A stretch of 64,000 nt of DNA, taken from the NCBI GenBank assembly GCA_015680685.1, contig MNCI01025116.1, positions 394,128 to 458,127 of the forward strand, read 5' to 3'. The position numbers and the translations under genes were made by a program. The DNA is from Gnetum montanum. Lineage: Eukaryota; Streptophyta; Gnetopsida; Gnetales; Gnetaceae. This document shows, in pieces, positions 10,566-22,714 of this stretch (position 1 is its first letter; each line of letters opens with the position of its first letter). The notes below the pieces were generated by a model, which made no database searches, was not told the DNA's origin, and saw only the letters and a program-made list of their open reading frames with translations.

Positions 10566-11530
10566 TTTGTTCCTTCTCTTTGATATTTTTCTTTTTATTT
10601 TTTGTTTATTGAAAAGTTGGCAAACATAAATTTGAGTTGCTATTTAACTCAATGTTATTTGTACTCTTTTCTACTTGTGCATAAGTTGCATAATAATATT
10701 CCTTGGTATGAAGATTGGTTTTGGCCTGATGGTTCCCCTCTTTGCTCTTTACGCATCTCTAAAGCCAAATCTTGGTTTCATGCGCAAGCTTTTCAATTTT
10801 CCACTCTAAATAGACGTTGGAGTTTACATCTTGAGGATCACCAGTGGAAAACTATTTTTCGTCGGATTTGGATTTCCAAGGCCCAACCTAAGCATTGTTT
10901 CTTGTTTTGGTCCTTGGTTCATCAAGGTCTTCCCATCGGACATAGGCTTCATTTGTTAGGAATTGATCATCCTAAATGCCCCATTTGTAAAGCGGATGAT
11001 TCTTTTCAACACGTCTTTTGGGATTGTTCACTCTCTCAATACATTTGGAAATGGTGTCAATCTCTCCAAGTCTTCCTTCCTAATCATTCTATTAGTTTTC
11101 CTCAATGTATCCTTCAAGATGATTGTGTTAAGCGTCACTTTCAAAAAGCCTGGAAAATCCTCCTATTTGAGATTATCTTCTTTATTTGGAAATGTCGTCT
11201 AGATGCTTGGTATCAAAACACAAACTACAATGAATTTGACTATGGTATGAAATGCTCTATTGCTAGTAATGTTCAACTTCACTGTCGTGAACTAGGCTTT
11301 CTCAATAATATTACCTTTTCCAACTGAATTCTCTTTGAATTAGGTGTATTGATCTCCTTCTTCAGTTGTTGTCCCAGGGGGTGCGATAAGCTTTTGTCTT
11401 GTTGCAGGTTGACTGGGGGTCCTCTTGCAACATTAGGCTCTGTTAAGGTTTTGGTTTTAATTTTTCTTCTCGAGCTAGCACATCACCTTAACAACCCCCC
11501 CTACTTGTAATTTGCGTAGTACTAAATATT
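10566..11530 (+). mobile_element. 5'-truncated LINE (non-LTR retrotransposon)
   Basis: The block starts abruptly right after the copia LTR and contains only the C-terminal end of a LINE ORF2 plus about 200 bases of 3' sequence. No RT domain is present, which fits 5' truncation during target-primed reverse transcription. The 3' region holds a 36-base string (11465-11500) that also occurs alone at 16567-16602 between target duplications, so it is a true part of the LINE tail. No long poly(A) is seen. The exact 3' end is unclear, somewhere between 11500 and about 11530. Confidence 0.6.
10602..11327 (+). pseudogene. LINE ORF2 C-terminus with zf-RVT zinc motif
   Basis: A 241-codon open frame carries the plant LINE signature. 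It shows WKTIFRRIWISKAQPK with FLFWSLVHQGLP, then the zinc motif CPICKADDSFQHVFWDC (C126, C129, H137, C142). It matches the zf-RVT region that follows reverse transcriptase in plant L1-type ORF2 proteins. The annotated ATG is only the first Met in an open frame. The real protein began far upstream and is lost. It is the longest uninterrupted frame in the window, so this insertion may be younger than its neighbours. No endonuclease or RT remains, so it is inactive. Confidence 0.8.
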
Positions 11531-12589
11531 GATGCAATAATTTTGGTCACAACAACACCCACAAAACTCATTTTAAGAAACTATTGCCTAGGATGTCTCT
11601 CATATGGGTAAGGAAACCTAGGAATAACCTCAATTGGAAAGGGTAACATGATGTTCAAATAAATGAAATCAACATTCGTTAAATAAGCTGAGGATGAATA
11701 TTGTAAAATAATGAAAAGCTTGAAAGCTCCAAATACAAACAAAGGTCTTAAGTAAAACATCTATTTAGAAATAAACGCATGGCAGAGACTAATGCTCTTA
11801 GTTACAAGGACATCAAATAAAAGATGATTGAGAAAAATACTTCCCTCAATATAAAGCGCTGGTTCGACCGGCCCCCCAACTCTCGATTTTAAATGCAGGG
11901 AAGGCTTTAACAGCTTTAATTTCCTTCCCCTGGTCTAAGGGCTGACCTTCTGACCCTCTTGTTCTCACGAGAAATCCATAAGAATCTGTACCTACCCCTG
12001 ATGAAACCGAAGCGCAGGCGGATAATTAGCTACTCTGTGAATGAATCCGAATCAGAACAAAGAATAATATTAAAGTCATTTTTGTTTGGCCGATTTGCAA
12101 GAGACTGAACGGCGCTACTAAGGAGTGAAAGTAAAACAAAAGAAAATAAAAAAAGGCAAAGAAAAACTCCACGCTGCATCCTGTCAAGATCCCCGCTCAA
12201 CGCAGGCCCAGCAATGGGATCACACAGGCCAACTTACACCGAGCACCACCATTCATGATGCTTCCATAATGTAGAGCAACGTCACCTACAACACCATCAT
12301 GCACGTCACACGCACATGTTACTGCCATAACAGCTACCATAATCTCTACGAGTGCTCACATATGCCAGATTATCCATCACATTATGCCATGAACTCATTT
12401 TCTTCTGTAAGTTCTTAATTTGGATCATTTTCTTGGGGTAAGAGTTGATAAGCAGGTTGGATATTTTCATGACATCAAGTTTGATAGTCAGCCATTTGGT
12501 ATTCATTATATTAGCAAATTTTATTAAACATTCATGGCGAAACAAATTTGATGTCAAGAAAATTTGACATCTCCTATTGGGTTGCATTA
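11531..12589. other. Gene-like intergenic DNA, no gene recognised
   Basis: Base composition changes here. CpG and GC-rich words (GGTTCGACCGGCCCCCC near 11860, CGAAGCGCAGGCGG near 12009) survive, unlike in the flanking retroelements. An 80-to-90-codon minus frame at 12306-12587 is open but has no motif I recognise. The stretch may be upstream sequence of the P450 locus. I see no promoter or domain that proves it. Confidence 0.35.
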
Positions 12590-12700
12590 ACGTCTAATGT
12601 AGACGTCTTTTTTGAAGTTGGGACCTGTGGAACATCTTTCGGGAGTCTTCTCTGGAGTAGAGATGTCTACTATTCCTAGGAGACGTCTCCTCAACTCTCG
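12590..12700 (-). repeat. Fragment like the copia LTR octamer array, inverted
   Basis: AGACGTCT occurs at about 12601 and 12681 and AGATGTCT at about 12662. The block AGATGTCTACTATTCCTAGG resembles the complement of the copia LTR around 9639-9666. It looks like a short minus-strand scrap of a related LTR next to the gene-like island. Only this ~110-base piece is recognisable. Confidence 0.4.
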
Positions 12701-14920
12701 GCTCTGAGTTATTTGCTATTTCAAAAATTTTCCATCACATTATGCCAGGACTCGTCCGTCACCTCTGCCAGCCACAATGCAACCCCGGCAGTTTTCTCCA
12801 CATTATCCTTTTGTAGGCTACACCAACAGCTCTGTAGTTGCCAGCATCTTCGCCAAAGTTGCACAGGGAAAGGTGCAAGTTCCCTGCAACTGCATGGAAT
12901 GTTCGCAGATTATGCTCAGTTGGTGGAGAAAATTACGTAATACTCACTCGTTACCGTTACGCAACTGGCCCGAAGATCGGGATGACTAAGTTTAAATCTT
13001 AGATAATTACTCTTTTCGGTCATTGTTGTCTGCGTTACTGACGCACTGGAGACGCTGAATTCAAAAGCTTAACGGAAATCGTTCAGGAACACGATGGCAG
13101 GAGTAACGCTGCTGGAAAATTTATCTTTTGACACGGCTACCTTCTGAACCATTGATGGCAGCAAGGGTAACTGAAATGATGACTGAAATGGGCAGGTTGA
13201 CTCTGATTTGGAATATTAATTCTAAAACTGTGCATCGGGGAATTTTGGACGGGAAAGCTTTTATGACAATTCTTGGCAATGAAGTCATTGCTGGTGACAG
13301 TTGTTTTTTTTTTCTTCTCCATTCCTCATTTCTCTTAAGGGGGGAAGAGAACTGGCTGTGCGTTTGAAAACAAAGAAGCAAGCCTAAAAACATGCAACCA
13401 TTGAGGCCTATACATCACTTGGAGCAATTACTAGGTTTTAGTTTCAGATTTATTAGACTAGATTAAAAGCAGCCTACTGCACTGAAATTGTAACAAAGGA
13501 TTTTTTAAAATATCATTCTAGTAAATCTGTGCAAGGGCTCGAAGGCTACTGCAATTTATCATTTCAATTTAATCTAAAAATTTTTCTCGTTATCAACTTT
13601 GTACTAAGTTTTGTCGTAAACTCGTACTCTCGTTGTTTCGGCAACAACCAAAACTTACTGGGACTCCAACTATATTTTCTGCAATCCTCGATTACCATAT
13701 GCTAAATTAGACTATCATGAACGCTGCTAGGAATTAGGACCAATTATAACGTGGACAGATCAAATCAAGCGTTGGCTTAACGCCGTGATCTTTTGAAACT
13801 GAAACCAGAATTTAAGTTGTGTTCTTGAGATGCAGTAGTTTCAACACTCTTTTGTTCCGTACACATATACACATATACTTTTCTCTTAAAAACTAAATAT
13901 CAAACAAATTGAACCGATAAGCACAGGACTTCTCATGTGAATAGCTGGTGTTTGCATAAAGTTGACTTCACAATGACTTTCGAGGGTGGAGATATCATAG
14001 GTCTTTTTAAGCAGTAGATTTTCTTGTAAATGGTATGTTGGATCCTGTAACAAAAGGATGAACTACAACCATTGCTATAATGGGCTTGAAGTTCCTGTAC
14101 AGCCTGCAAAATCGGCTCTGATCTGTGCGGTTTTGGATATTAAAAACTCTGATGGCCTGGGGTATGGATCACGTACAGAGTCTGAGGCTGCTGATATTTA
14201 TAATCTCTTTTACAACTAATATATGCTTGAAGTTCCAATGATGCCGCTGGTCTTCTAAATATTGGGCTATTTACATTTTGAATCTATCTATTTTCTTTCT
14301 AGGAGTTGATACATCAATATTGAAATCAGTGGAATTTACCATTAAACGGCCTTCCCTTGGAAGTTGTTTATAATATTAAGACATAATCTACACGGTTAGC
14401 AGACCTATGGGATTTCTGATTTTCATAGTATTAAAACTTATTCACACATGGCCCTGTGCAAGCCTGGGAGAGTTGACATCAACACTAAATTTAAGCACCA
14501 GATTTAACTTGGATTCTCTTTTACTTGTAATCTGGGCAGTACTAAAGTTAAGCACCAGAAAATCAAGAGAAATTATGATATGAATATAGGCATAGTTTAA
14601 GCTTGTGAAATGAAATTGCAGGGAGTAAGAGAAGCCTTATACTCACCTGTTCATCCTGAATAAAATTTTTTTGCCTTCCCCCTTGGATGTTTCCCTTCAC
14701 ATTGAAGGGTTTTACCATGTAAATATTCTGTGATTTGTTTTTCTCTTTATTTTTACAGTTCAGCAGATCCTCTGTTTCTATTATATTCCACAACAATTGC
14801 CTTTGCAAGAAACTGATGACTCCCACTAATCAAGTCATTCTCAAGAAATTTAGCATTCCTTGATTCCACAAACCTNTAATTGAAATAGATAGGTTTGCTC
14901 CAACATAATCTTCATTAGAG
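12701..14920. other. Region upstream of the P450 exons; exons not resolved
   Basis: Several short plus frames are open here. In the frame running 13128-13367, the segment HRGILDGKAFMTILGNEVIAG loosely recalls P450 sequence, either the I-helix IAG region or the LGNGIF region. The match is too weak to call an exon. The 14090-14210 stretch also looks exon-like but has no motif I know. At 14484-14559 a 19-base repeat with one mismatch flanks a short insert. One N lies at about 14876. Confidence 0.3.
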
Positions 14921-16119
14921 ATGTTTTCTGAAAAGCTTACCTACTCTGTATTAGATAGTATGCGTTCTCTTTGGGCAGCATTATCAGAAACCTTGAGGCT
15001 TTATCCAGCTGTTCCATGGGTAACATTTTTTTCATTTCCTTATATTCCTTTTTAGTTTCTATACTCCATGTTTGTTTCATTCAGGGTTCAAAAGGGAAGG
15101 TAGGTAGATGAGCAAAACCCTTACTTATTTTAGTACATGTTTAACTATATATTTATGATATATATCTATTATTTGGCCAAGAGGATCTTTTATATTTTTC
15201 AAATTAATAAAATCTCAAATTATTTGATTGAAAATTTATTTTAATATTGAAAATAAAAATCAAACCCAAATTATGTTATCTCCACCAAAATAATAATTTG
15301 GTGAAAACGTTCTCTCTTGGCTCACCATATGATGATAATTGTTTATTTACCCTGACAAAGTCTAACCAGCTGGCAGTTGCCTTCACCATTATGACCATAA
15401 AATTAGTTTATGGTCACCAAGGAAGACTCTCTTGGATGGGGCTGGTACTTGGCCTCTTCGCCATAATAAAGTGACTGGGGTTCAACTCCATTTCTGTAAT
15501 ATAAATTGATGTCAATGGAATGAACTAATTTGAAATCAAACTTCCGGTTATCTCAATATACAGCATATTACTTTTGATTTTTGAGCTTTTCCTCCTATCC
15601 TACTCTTGGTCTATCTCAATTTTAATAATCATTTATTTAAATTTAAAGGCATCCAAATATGTTGCCTCTGATGATACTCTTCCTAATGAGAACCTGATCA
15701 AGAATGGTGATAGACTGAATTTTTCTCCTCATTCCGTTGGAAGAATGACATATCTTTGAGGATCAGGACCAGAAAGATGGCTCGACAACAATGGCAATTT
15801 CCAATCAAAATCAACTTTCCTCTTTACTGCTTTTCATGTACGAACAATTTTACTTTTCCACTGTGTGTGATGGTTTTCTAAGCCAATTAATCTTATATTT
15901 GACAATGTCCTGTTTTTGGCTTTCAGGCTGGGCCTCAGATATGCCTGGGAAAATATTTTGCGTACATGCAAATGAAGGTGATCGCTTCATTTCTTCTTTA
16001 TTTCTTCAAATTTGAATTTTTCCAAGGACAAATGCACACTATCAACTTTCTTTGACCCTACATGTGACCCATGAAGGTCTTAATCTTCATGTTAGACCGA
16101 GATTGGACTTTGTAACCAT
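14921..16119 (+). pseudogene. Cytochrome P450, CYP704-like, broken, 3' three exons
   Basis: Three exons are readable. Exon 1 (14921-15019) holds the K-helix, ALSETLRLYPAVPW, with ExxR present as ETLR. Exon 2 (15649-15837) reads KYVASDDTLPNENLIKNGDR, then SPHSVGRMTYL, a TGA stop at 15757-15759 where the family has Trp, then GPERWLDNNGNFQSKSTF. Exon 3 (15927 on) carries the haem loop AGPQICLGK with Cys at 15942-15944, then FAYMQMK. Introns (15020-15648, 15838-15926) have GT and AG ends, keep phase 0, and fall where CYP704 genes have theirs. CYP704 enzymes hydroxylate fatty acids at the ER, for example for pollen wall or cutin. The stop, a short deletion after it, a frameshift near 16046 and Arg-to-Gln before the haem Cys show a pseudogene. 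Exons for the N-terminal half were not found. Confidence 0.85.
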
Positions 16120-19100
16120 AGAAATCTGGCAATCTAAGGTTATATATTTAATGTAAGATGTATCTAAAAAATTTGTATTTTTCTGTAATTGAAATCGGTG
16201 ATTTTATTACATCACCAAGGAGAACCATAAGATCTATTGAATGGAGTAGAGTGTGCATAATGCTTTGCTTTAAAAACTTCTACAAGTTAATTACTTTAGA
16301 CCTTAAGAATCTTCTCGAGGACGGAAAGAAACAGATGCTCATCATTTTTAATAATATTTGAAAGACATCGTGATTAGGTTTTGGATGCAGAAATTGTTTC
16401 AGGGAAGTTCTCAGCTTCAACTAATTACATTTAAGAAATTTGTTTTTTATTTTATATACTTTTCAATCTTTTCTCAAAACAAAAAAGTAAGATTACTTAC
16501 ATAATAAGGGGGCCTGTTCCATTTTTAAAACGAGAAGTATTCGTTTACATTTTAAATATATGATAATCTTCTCCAGCTAGCACATCACCTTAACAACCCC
16601 CCAATATATGATAAAATATCCTAAAATATAGCAACTACTGAGGAAAAAATGCTTGAAACGGAGAGATGTAGAAAAGACTCTTCAACCATACTTAAAAAAT
16701 TTCAATGGTTTTAAACTTTCACCGTTAAATAAGAATAAACTTATAATATCTTTCATAGGATTAGGTTAGAACATTATTTAGGGGAATTAAATTACAATGT
16801 AAAAAAATTGAAAGGATATCAGCAAAAAACACATAGGCATCCATTAAAAACAAGCGCAAAGGGAAAATAAAAATTAAATGTGTTATAAAAGACTAACAAT
16901 AGCCCCTTACATTCAAAAACCTAACCTATTCACTAAGCAATAACAATTCACATGATTCTAATGATTGTACAAATAGGTATTTCTAATAACAGAGATAATA
17001 TATGTGATATCCTGCTCCTAGATGTCGTAGCAAATGTCAAATATACGTTACATTTGACATTATGCATAAAAAGAATAATAAGGAATATGTATAAGAAAAA
17101 TAAAAAGAATTCTTTATTAATGTAGAATAATGTATCTAGGTCTTGCTCTAAGAGTTCCTTATAGTTCTCTTCCTTCGACATCTAACCTTTAAAGGCAATC
17201 TAGCACCACTACCACCGTTAGGCTTATGACTAGCCAAAAGAAATGGTCAAGCACCTTTCTATCGCACTTATCCTAGCACTTAGTACTCGCATTTGTTGAC
17301 TTTGCAACTCTATATTGATATGACCTTTAATGCCTAGGTATAAATATCTTAGGTAAAACCCCCAAAGATCACCTTAAATAACATGCATGTTATTATAATG
17401 TCCCATTTTGAGTCTTAATTATGACTTGCCCTTTTGGGTCTTCTTACAATAATTATAATATTTGTTATGAAGTGACACCATCTTTGTTTGGGAGTGGTAC
17501 CATTTGGAAATGAAGACATGACAATCTACCCTCCTTAAGTTTTCATTCATCCTCAAATAAGTTTACATTCATAATCTTTTTCTAGCTCTAGTGTCTATTT
17601 CATGCTCTAGTTGTCCAATACTTTGATTTCTCCTTATAAAATAGAGTTAAGTATCCAAATGTTCTCCTACCTATTTTGCAAAAAAAATATAAATAAGAAG
17701 AATATGTGGAAATTAAATCTTATTTTATCAATACTTATCTTTATCTTTAGGTAATGATGAGAGGTAAATTAAAGGTCCACTGGTCACCAATCACTAATCA
17801 TAACCAAGGTCACACCAAGTGTAACTCATATCTGTTTACCTAAGTAAAGGTAGGGCAAATTCGTCTTTTATTCTCCATTGTATTACCCATAAATATTTTA
17901 CCTTCCTAATTAAAATATAAATTAAAATCATCATCATCATCCTAGCCTTATCCCAATAAAATGTGATCAACTACATGAATTTTTTTTTATCATTTGCCTC
18001 TATGAAGGGCTAGATCTTTGTTCTGGGGGGTGATGTTGTGTGTCATTTTTAGAGGATGCCCTAGCAAGTCATTGCTTATTTTTCACAATAACTAAGCACT
18101 ATGACTACTACACATCACATTTGAGAAATACCTTAGCATCTGCAAAATCTAAAAAGGAACTCATCAATGAAATTTGACAAGGTTTTATAGCTAGTTACCA
18201 ACCTAATGCTAATCCTCCTCCTTTCATATTCAAACATGGGATCAACATTGGTAAAGTTTCAAATATAAATCAAATAATGAAAGAAAAGAGGAAGATCATA
18301 AATAAAAGTAAGGTTAAGAAACTCCCTAATCTTCATTAACCTTGGAGATCAATAGAAGTAGTTGTAGTTCTACCATAAGGGATATATGATCAAATGGCCT
18401 TATTTGGGATGGCAAGGCTTGATCTTGCATCTTAATTTTTTTCTTACGAATTAACTCTAATAGCTTGGTAACTTAGAAGAATCATATATTGTACAAATTA
18501 TAGTCTAGGATCTTGATGAAGAATGATGTTGACCTATCTTCATTAGTCATTACATGATAATTGGTGAATTATGGTTCTTAGTGAGTACTATTCATCCACA
18601 TCATTTGTTCTTGAATTCTAGAATTTAACTTATCTATTGAAGATTTAGGGTAAGCATAATATGCAGTGGCTAATAAAATTACATGATAAATTGATAAGAA
18701 TATACTCTAGAATTGGTATAGGAATTCATAACATATAAGCATTCAAATCTTGTAATTCTACCATGATATGTGGATATTGATACTTATGGTGGTTCAAGGT
18801 CCAAGGTGGACATAGTGGATGTTATCGTTCATTGTCTAGGGATCTTGCAAGCATGTTGTATGTTATAACCTTCATTCTTCTTGAATTCTCTTGGGTCATT
18901 TCTCCTTATGGATATTATACTCCTTGTTAAAGCAAGATTATGATTCTCCATGATGTTTTGTTACATGATCTGGTTACAAGCTAAATTAATATATGTTTGA
19001 ATTAGTATACATCTTCTTGAACCTTCTAGTTCACTAACTGATTCTCTAATTGATCAATTTTTTGAGTCAATGATAATTAGCTACATTACATAGACTATTA

Positions 19101-21814
19101 CGATCTTTCTTACCCCCCTTAGAACACTAACTTTGATAATGTAACTAATGATACACTAGGGGTTAGTAAGTAAGCTAACCACCTAATCTTAGGATTCAAG
19201 ATGACACAAGATATTAGATTTATTAGTCCTAATAATAAAATTATTAGGCATGGTTTGTTGTCTAAGTAATGACCTTTTAAGACATGATTTAAGATATCAC
19301 CTAATTATCATGTATCCTGATGATCAATTAGACCTCACCATTAAGTTTAGAGGGCTAAAAAAATATTTGAAATGATTATTCATATATTAGAAATAAGCAT
19401 CATGTGCCCAAGCTATGTTAAATTAAGTCTCTAAGGCTTTTGAGACATATTTTTCCGGGTAAGGAGTAAAAGCTAATTTCTTGAAACTCCATGGGATAGA
19501 TTTACTTCACCGTTATGTCCAAAAGATGAAAATTTGTTGGAAATAAATTTTTGTTTATTAAAAAAAAGTTTACAAAATCAAAAGTTATTGCTTTCTAAGT
19601 TTAAAAGTTTGGGCATGAAATTTGAGACTTCCTAGGAGCTTCTCAAGAGGTCACCCATTCCGGCACAAGTAACTCATTTTCATCAAATTAAACTTGAACT
19701 CCACGAGTTACTTGGGAAACTTGCACAACAGTAAAAAGAACTTGTTGAAATTTGAATTTTTACTTGTTGAAATTTGAATTTTTACCCCTTTGACCCTATA
19801 GATTTCTGACCTGGCTTGTGAGTTGCGAGTTGCTTGCCCAGCAAAAAATCCTGGAGACTCTGCCAGTCCTGGCAGAAACTTGGCGAGTTTCAGGGCTTTA
19901 CGGTTAGTATATTTAATTATAGAATTTTTATTTCAGTTGCTACCAAGCCATCAATTTAACCAGTTGGTTAAATTTTCTTACTTTTTGAAATTTATATATT
20001 TTTTTCCAACCTGCCAAAACGTCAAATTTAAAGTTTTCTATTATTTGATGGATTTCAGAATTTCCCATTAATTAATGGACTTCAGAATTTTCCTGTTAAT
20101 TGATAGGCTTTTTTGAAATATTCGTAAACTGATGAAAAATTCCAAATGCTGAAATCACTGAGGAGGTAGTATTCGCCGGTGGTGACGGTTGCCTATATTG
20201 TCAGTGGAAGCAGCGTCTTCCAGTCCTGATGGTGTCCAAGATCATCAGAGCATCAGAGCAGATTTTTTAGCGACATTGACAGCAGTAACATCGGTGGAGG
20301 TGCAGGTGCATGTCGTAGGGTAGCTTGAAATCAATGTCATTCTTGGTAGATGCTCTGCACAAACCAGGTACCTTCACTAGCCTTTGGTTTGTTCTCCATG
20401 TTGAAGCTGCATGACATGGTCCACTTTGATGACGGCCAGCACGACAACCACTTTTTCAAGGTATATTTCCATTTGAGGTGCGAGTGCTTTTTCAACAATT
20501 GTGCCTCCATCGAGCCGCAAGAGGAGGATCAGCATCCCAGTTTTATTTTAGGGCCATGGGTGGGCACAGAATTGTAATAAATGGTGGTGACTGGACGAGG
20601 ATGGCAGTAAAGGGATAGCTGAGAACAAAATTTTTTTTCTTGCGGGCTGGGCACAGTGGGGACGGTGGTTGCCAAAGCAAGGTTTTTGTTTCTTTTCTAC
20701 CTACGGTGGTGAGGGAGTGAGGGAGGTAGCAGCCATTACACGTACTATGCAGTCCTTGCTAGTGCTGCACTTACTGGGCCAACACGGCCCCTCTTGGACA
20801 TGCGTGGCCTCTTTTAGTAGCCTTGTGGTCCTAGGTGAACCCACGTGGCCTATGGGCCAATCCGGTCCAACCATAGAAAAATTTAAAATCATTTTTTAAA
20901 ATGTATTAAGAAAAACAATGTATATTAAACAACTATGCAATTTGGCATAACAATCATTTAAGATGTTGGGTTGCCAACTTGAATGTCTCAAGTTCAATTT
21001 CAACCCCCAAAATTTTGACATTAAGTTAAGTTTTTTAAGAAAATTTAAATATTACTTTAATTAACTCATTCTAGGTGATTAACATGATGATTAGATGGTT
21101 GATTTACCGAAGGGGAGGTTCTGGGTTTGGTTCATAACTATAAAATTTTAACTTTTTTCATTAATTAATTAATAATATTATTTTACTAAGGAATGCATAA
21201 TAAGAAATTTTGAATGGAAATATATCTTAAACCTTAAGTTCAATTGGGATGATATTTATATTATTCGAATTATCTAGACAAGTACTATGCGTTGGCGATA
21301 TTTTGAGGGTTCCAAAACTAAGTTGGATTTTGAGGATTTGAAAGGAACAAAATAGCTTATTTTTCAAAATTGACATTACTAGGTTGATGTATGAATAACA
21401 TGTAGACTTTTAGATAACTTAAGCTCGATTATAAATAATAAACTAACTCTTGAACAAAATATAATACATATACCTTTACAATTTTGCAAGTGATGTAAGC
21501 CTATCCACTTATATCATAGTTATATCCTAGCGAGATATGAACAAGAAGGTTAGCAAAGTAAGACATCACAACATTATCTATTGGGTACTAGTATCACAAC
21601 CTAAAAATTTGCAAAGGTTTACATATTTAATTTAATGCATGTGATTAATTCTATAATACTATTAGATGTATTTCAATAAATTAGCTTTAATTTTATTAGT
21701 TAAATCAGAGAATTATATTGCTATTTTTATTATTATTACTATTGTTGTTAGTTTTCTACAAAATTGAATGTAATGTGCTTGCTATGATATTTTATTAAAG
21801 TTTTGTATCCTTTG
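16120..21814. other. Long AT-rich stretch with no supported gene
   Basis: No ORF with recognisable domains occurs on either strand. Items inside are a 36-base LINE-tail insertion at 16567-16602 with 12-base flanking repeats; a 22-base unit (CTTGTTGAAATTTGAATTTT...) repeated twice at 19741-19784; and a GC-richer patch at about 20180-20880 rich in GGCC words. Near 19120-19140, minus strand, a sequence like TTATCAAAGTTAGTGTTC recalls a tRNA-Met-type primer site, but no LTR could be matched to it. Most of this is probably old, unrecognisable retroelement. Confidence 0.4.
16555..16614 (+). mobile_element. 36-bp LINE-tail insertion with 12-bp target duplication
   Basis: AATATATGATAA occurs at 16555-16566 and again at 16603-16614. 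The 36 bases between (16567-16602) match the LINE 3' region at 11465-11500 with one mismatch and end in CCCCCC. This is what an extremely 5'-truncated LINE insertion looks like: a copied 3' tail plus a target-site duplication. Confidence 0.6.
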
Positions 21815-22713
21815 TGATGAAGTGTTCAGTCGATACATCGACTAGGCCATGTATACGCAACCCCGTATGCACGGCTGCGTCGACATGGCCCCATCAACGC
21901 CTTTGTCCATGTGTTAATGTGGCCTTGTTTATGTAGAGTCTATCTCTAGCTATAAATAAGTGTGCACATGCCGCACTTAGGCATCTTTTGGAGTAGTTGT
22001 AGCCAAACTCTTGCAGTTTGTTCCTGTAAGAGTTGGAATATTTTCTAAGTGCCTACAGCAGGTGTGAGAAAGGTGTATGGCTCTTTATTTGAGTGCTAAT
22101 GTACCTGAGCCCATTGGTGTGACCCGCAATATAGATGAGCTTTTTAAGCATTCCTTGCAGCATTTGGATTTAATTATTTAAGCATTTAAATAGTTTAATA
22201 TTCCAACGCTTTAATAATTTCTTAAGTCTTCATTGTTATCACTTTATTGTTATTGCTCTTTTATATTGTGTAAAAACCATAAGTACGACCGTCTTGAACG
22301 TAAACCCAACACTTTGCAACCACCTAGTGATGCTTAACGTCTAGTAACCCAACAGTGGTTAGGGGATGCTCAGGATGTGCATGGAATATGGGATCAATTG
22401 CTTATGCTAGGGAGAGTTAAGAGATAGAATAGAACAATTATAGATTATGCAACATTCCATTGCTTACATTTCAAGAATTAGATCTTAGAAGATAAAAAGG
22501 AAAACCAATAAAAATCATTTGCCTCAATCTCACTTAACCATCACATTAGAACATCACAAGTGAGGTTGGGAAGACAACGACCATTCTAACATAAGGATTT
22601 GCTGGGTAGAGTTCAGTGTATGCAAGTGCTTACAGTCTATGAAATTCGACCGAGTCACGTGTGAATGCCCGTGATTAGTATGGTTGGGCATAGGGGTACC
22701 TCGCCGCTCATCA
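21815..22713 (+). repeat. Element A 5' LTR
   Basis: This 899-bp LTR starts TGATGAAGTGTTCAG and ends CTCGCCGCTCATCA. U3 has AGTCGATACATCGACT (21828-21843), a near palindrome, and a GGCCATGT/ACATGGCC inverted pair. TATAAATA lies at 21951-21958. The primer site follows at 22715. Confidence 0.85.
21951..21958 (+). promoter_or_regulatory. Element A LTR TATA box
   Basis: TATAAATA, 136 bases into the LTR, is followed by AGTGTGCAC. It is at the same relative place as TATA boxes in the sister LTRs and would position the element's transcription start. Confidence 0.55.
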
Positions 22714-22714
22714 T

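Noticed and set aside
12777-12989. Short plus frame with Cys residues (VPCNCMEC) that recalled LysM-receptor linkers
   Set aside because: No LysM repeat, signal peptide or kinase nearby. The similarity is a few residues only.
13128-13367. Possible upstream P450 exon (ILGNEVIAG segment)
   Set aside because: It could be aligned to two different parts of the family, each with gaps, so it was kept as a remark and not called.
19100-19145. Primer-site-like sequence on the minus strand near a possible LTR end
   Set aside because: Only a loose match to a tRNA-Met-type site. No pair of LTRs or coding domains could be placed around it.
19741-19784. 22-bp unit repeated twice
   Set aside because: Two copies of an AT-rich unit are too little to call a satellite or regulatory array.
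20930-21180. Possible SINE, from TTGGGTTGCCAACTTGAATG and GGTTCTGGGTTTGGTTC box-B-like words
   Set aside because: No clear A box, no tail and no target duplication were found. The words are common in plant repeats.
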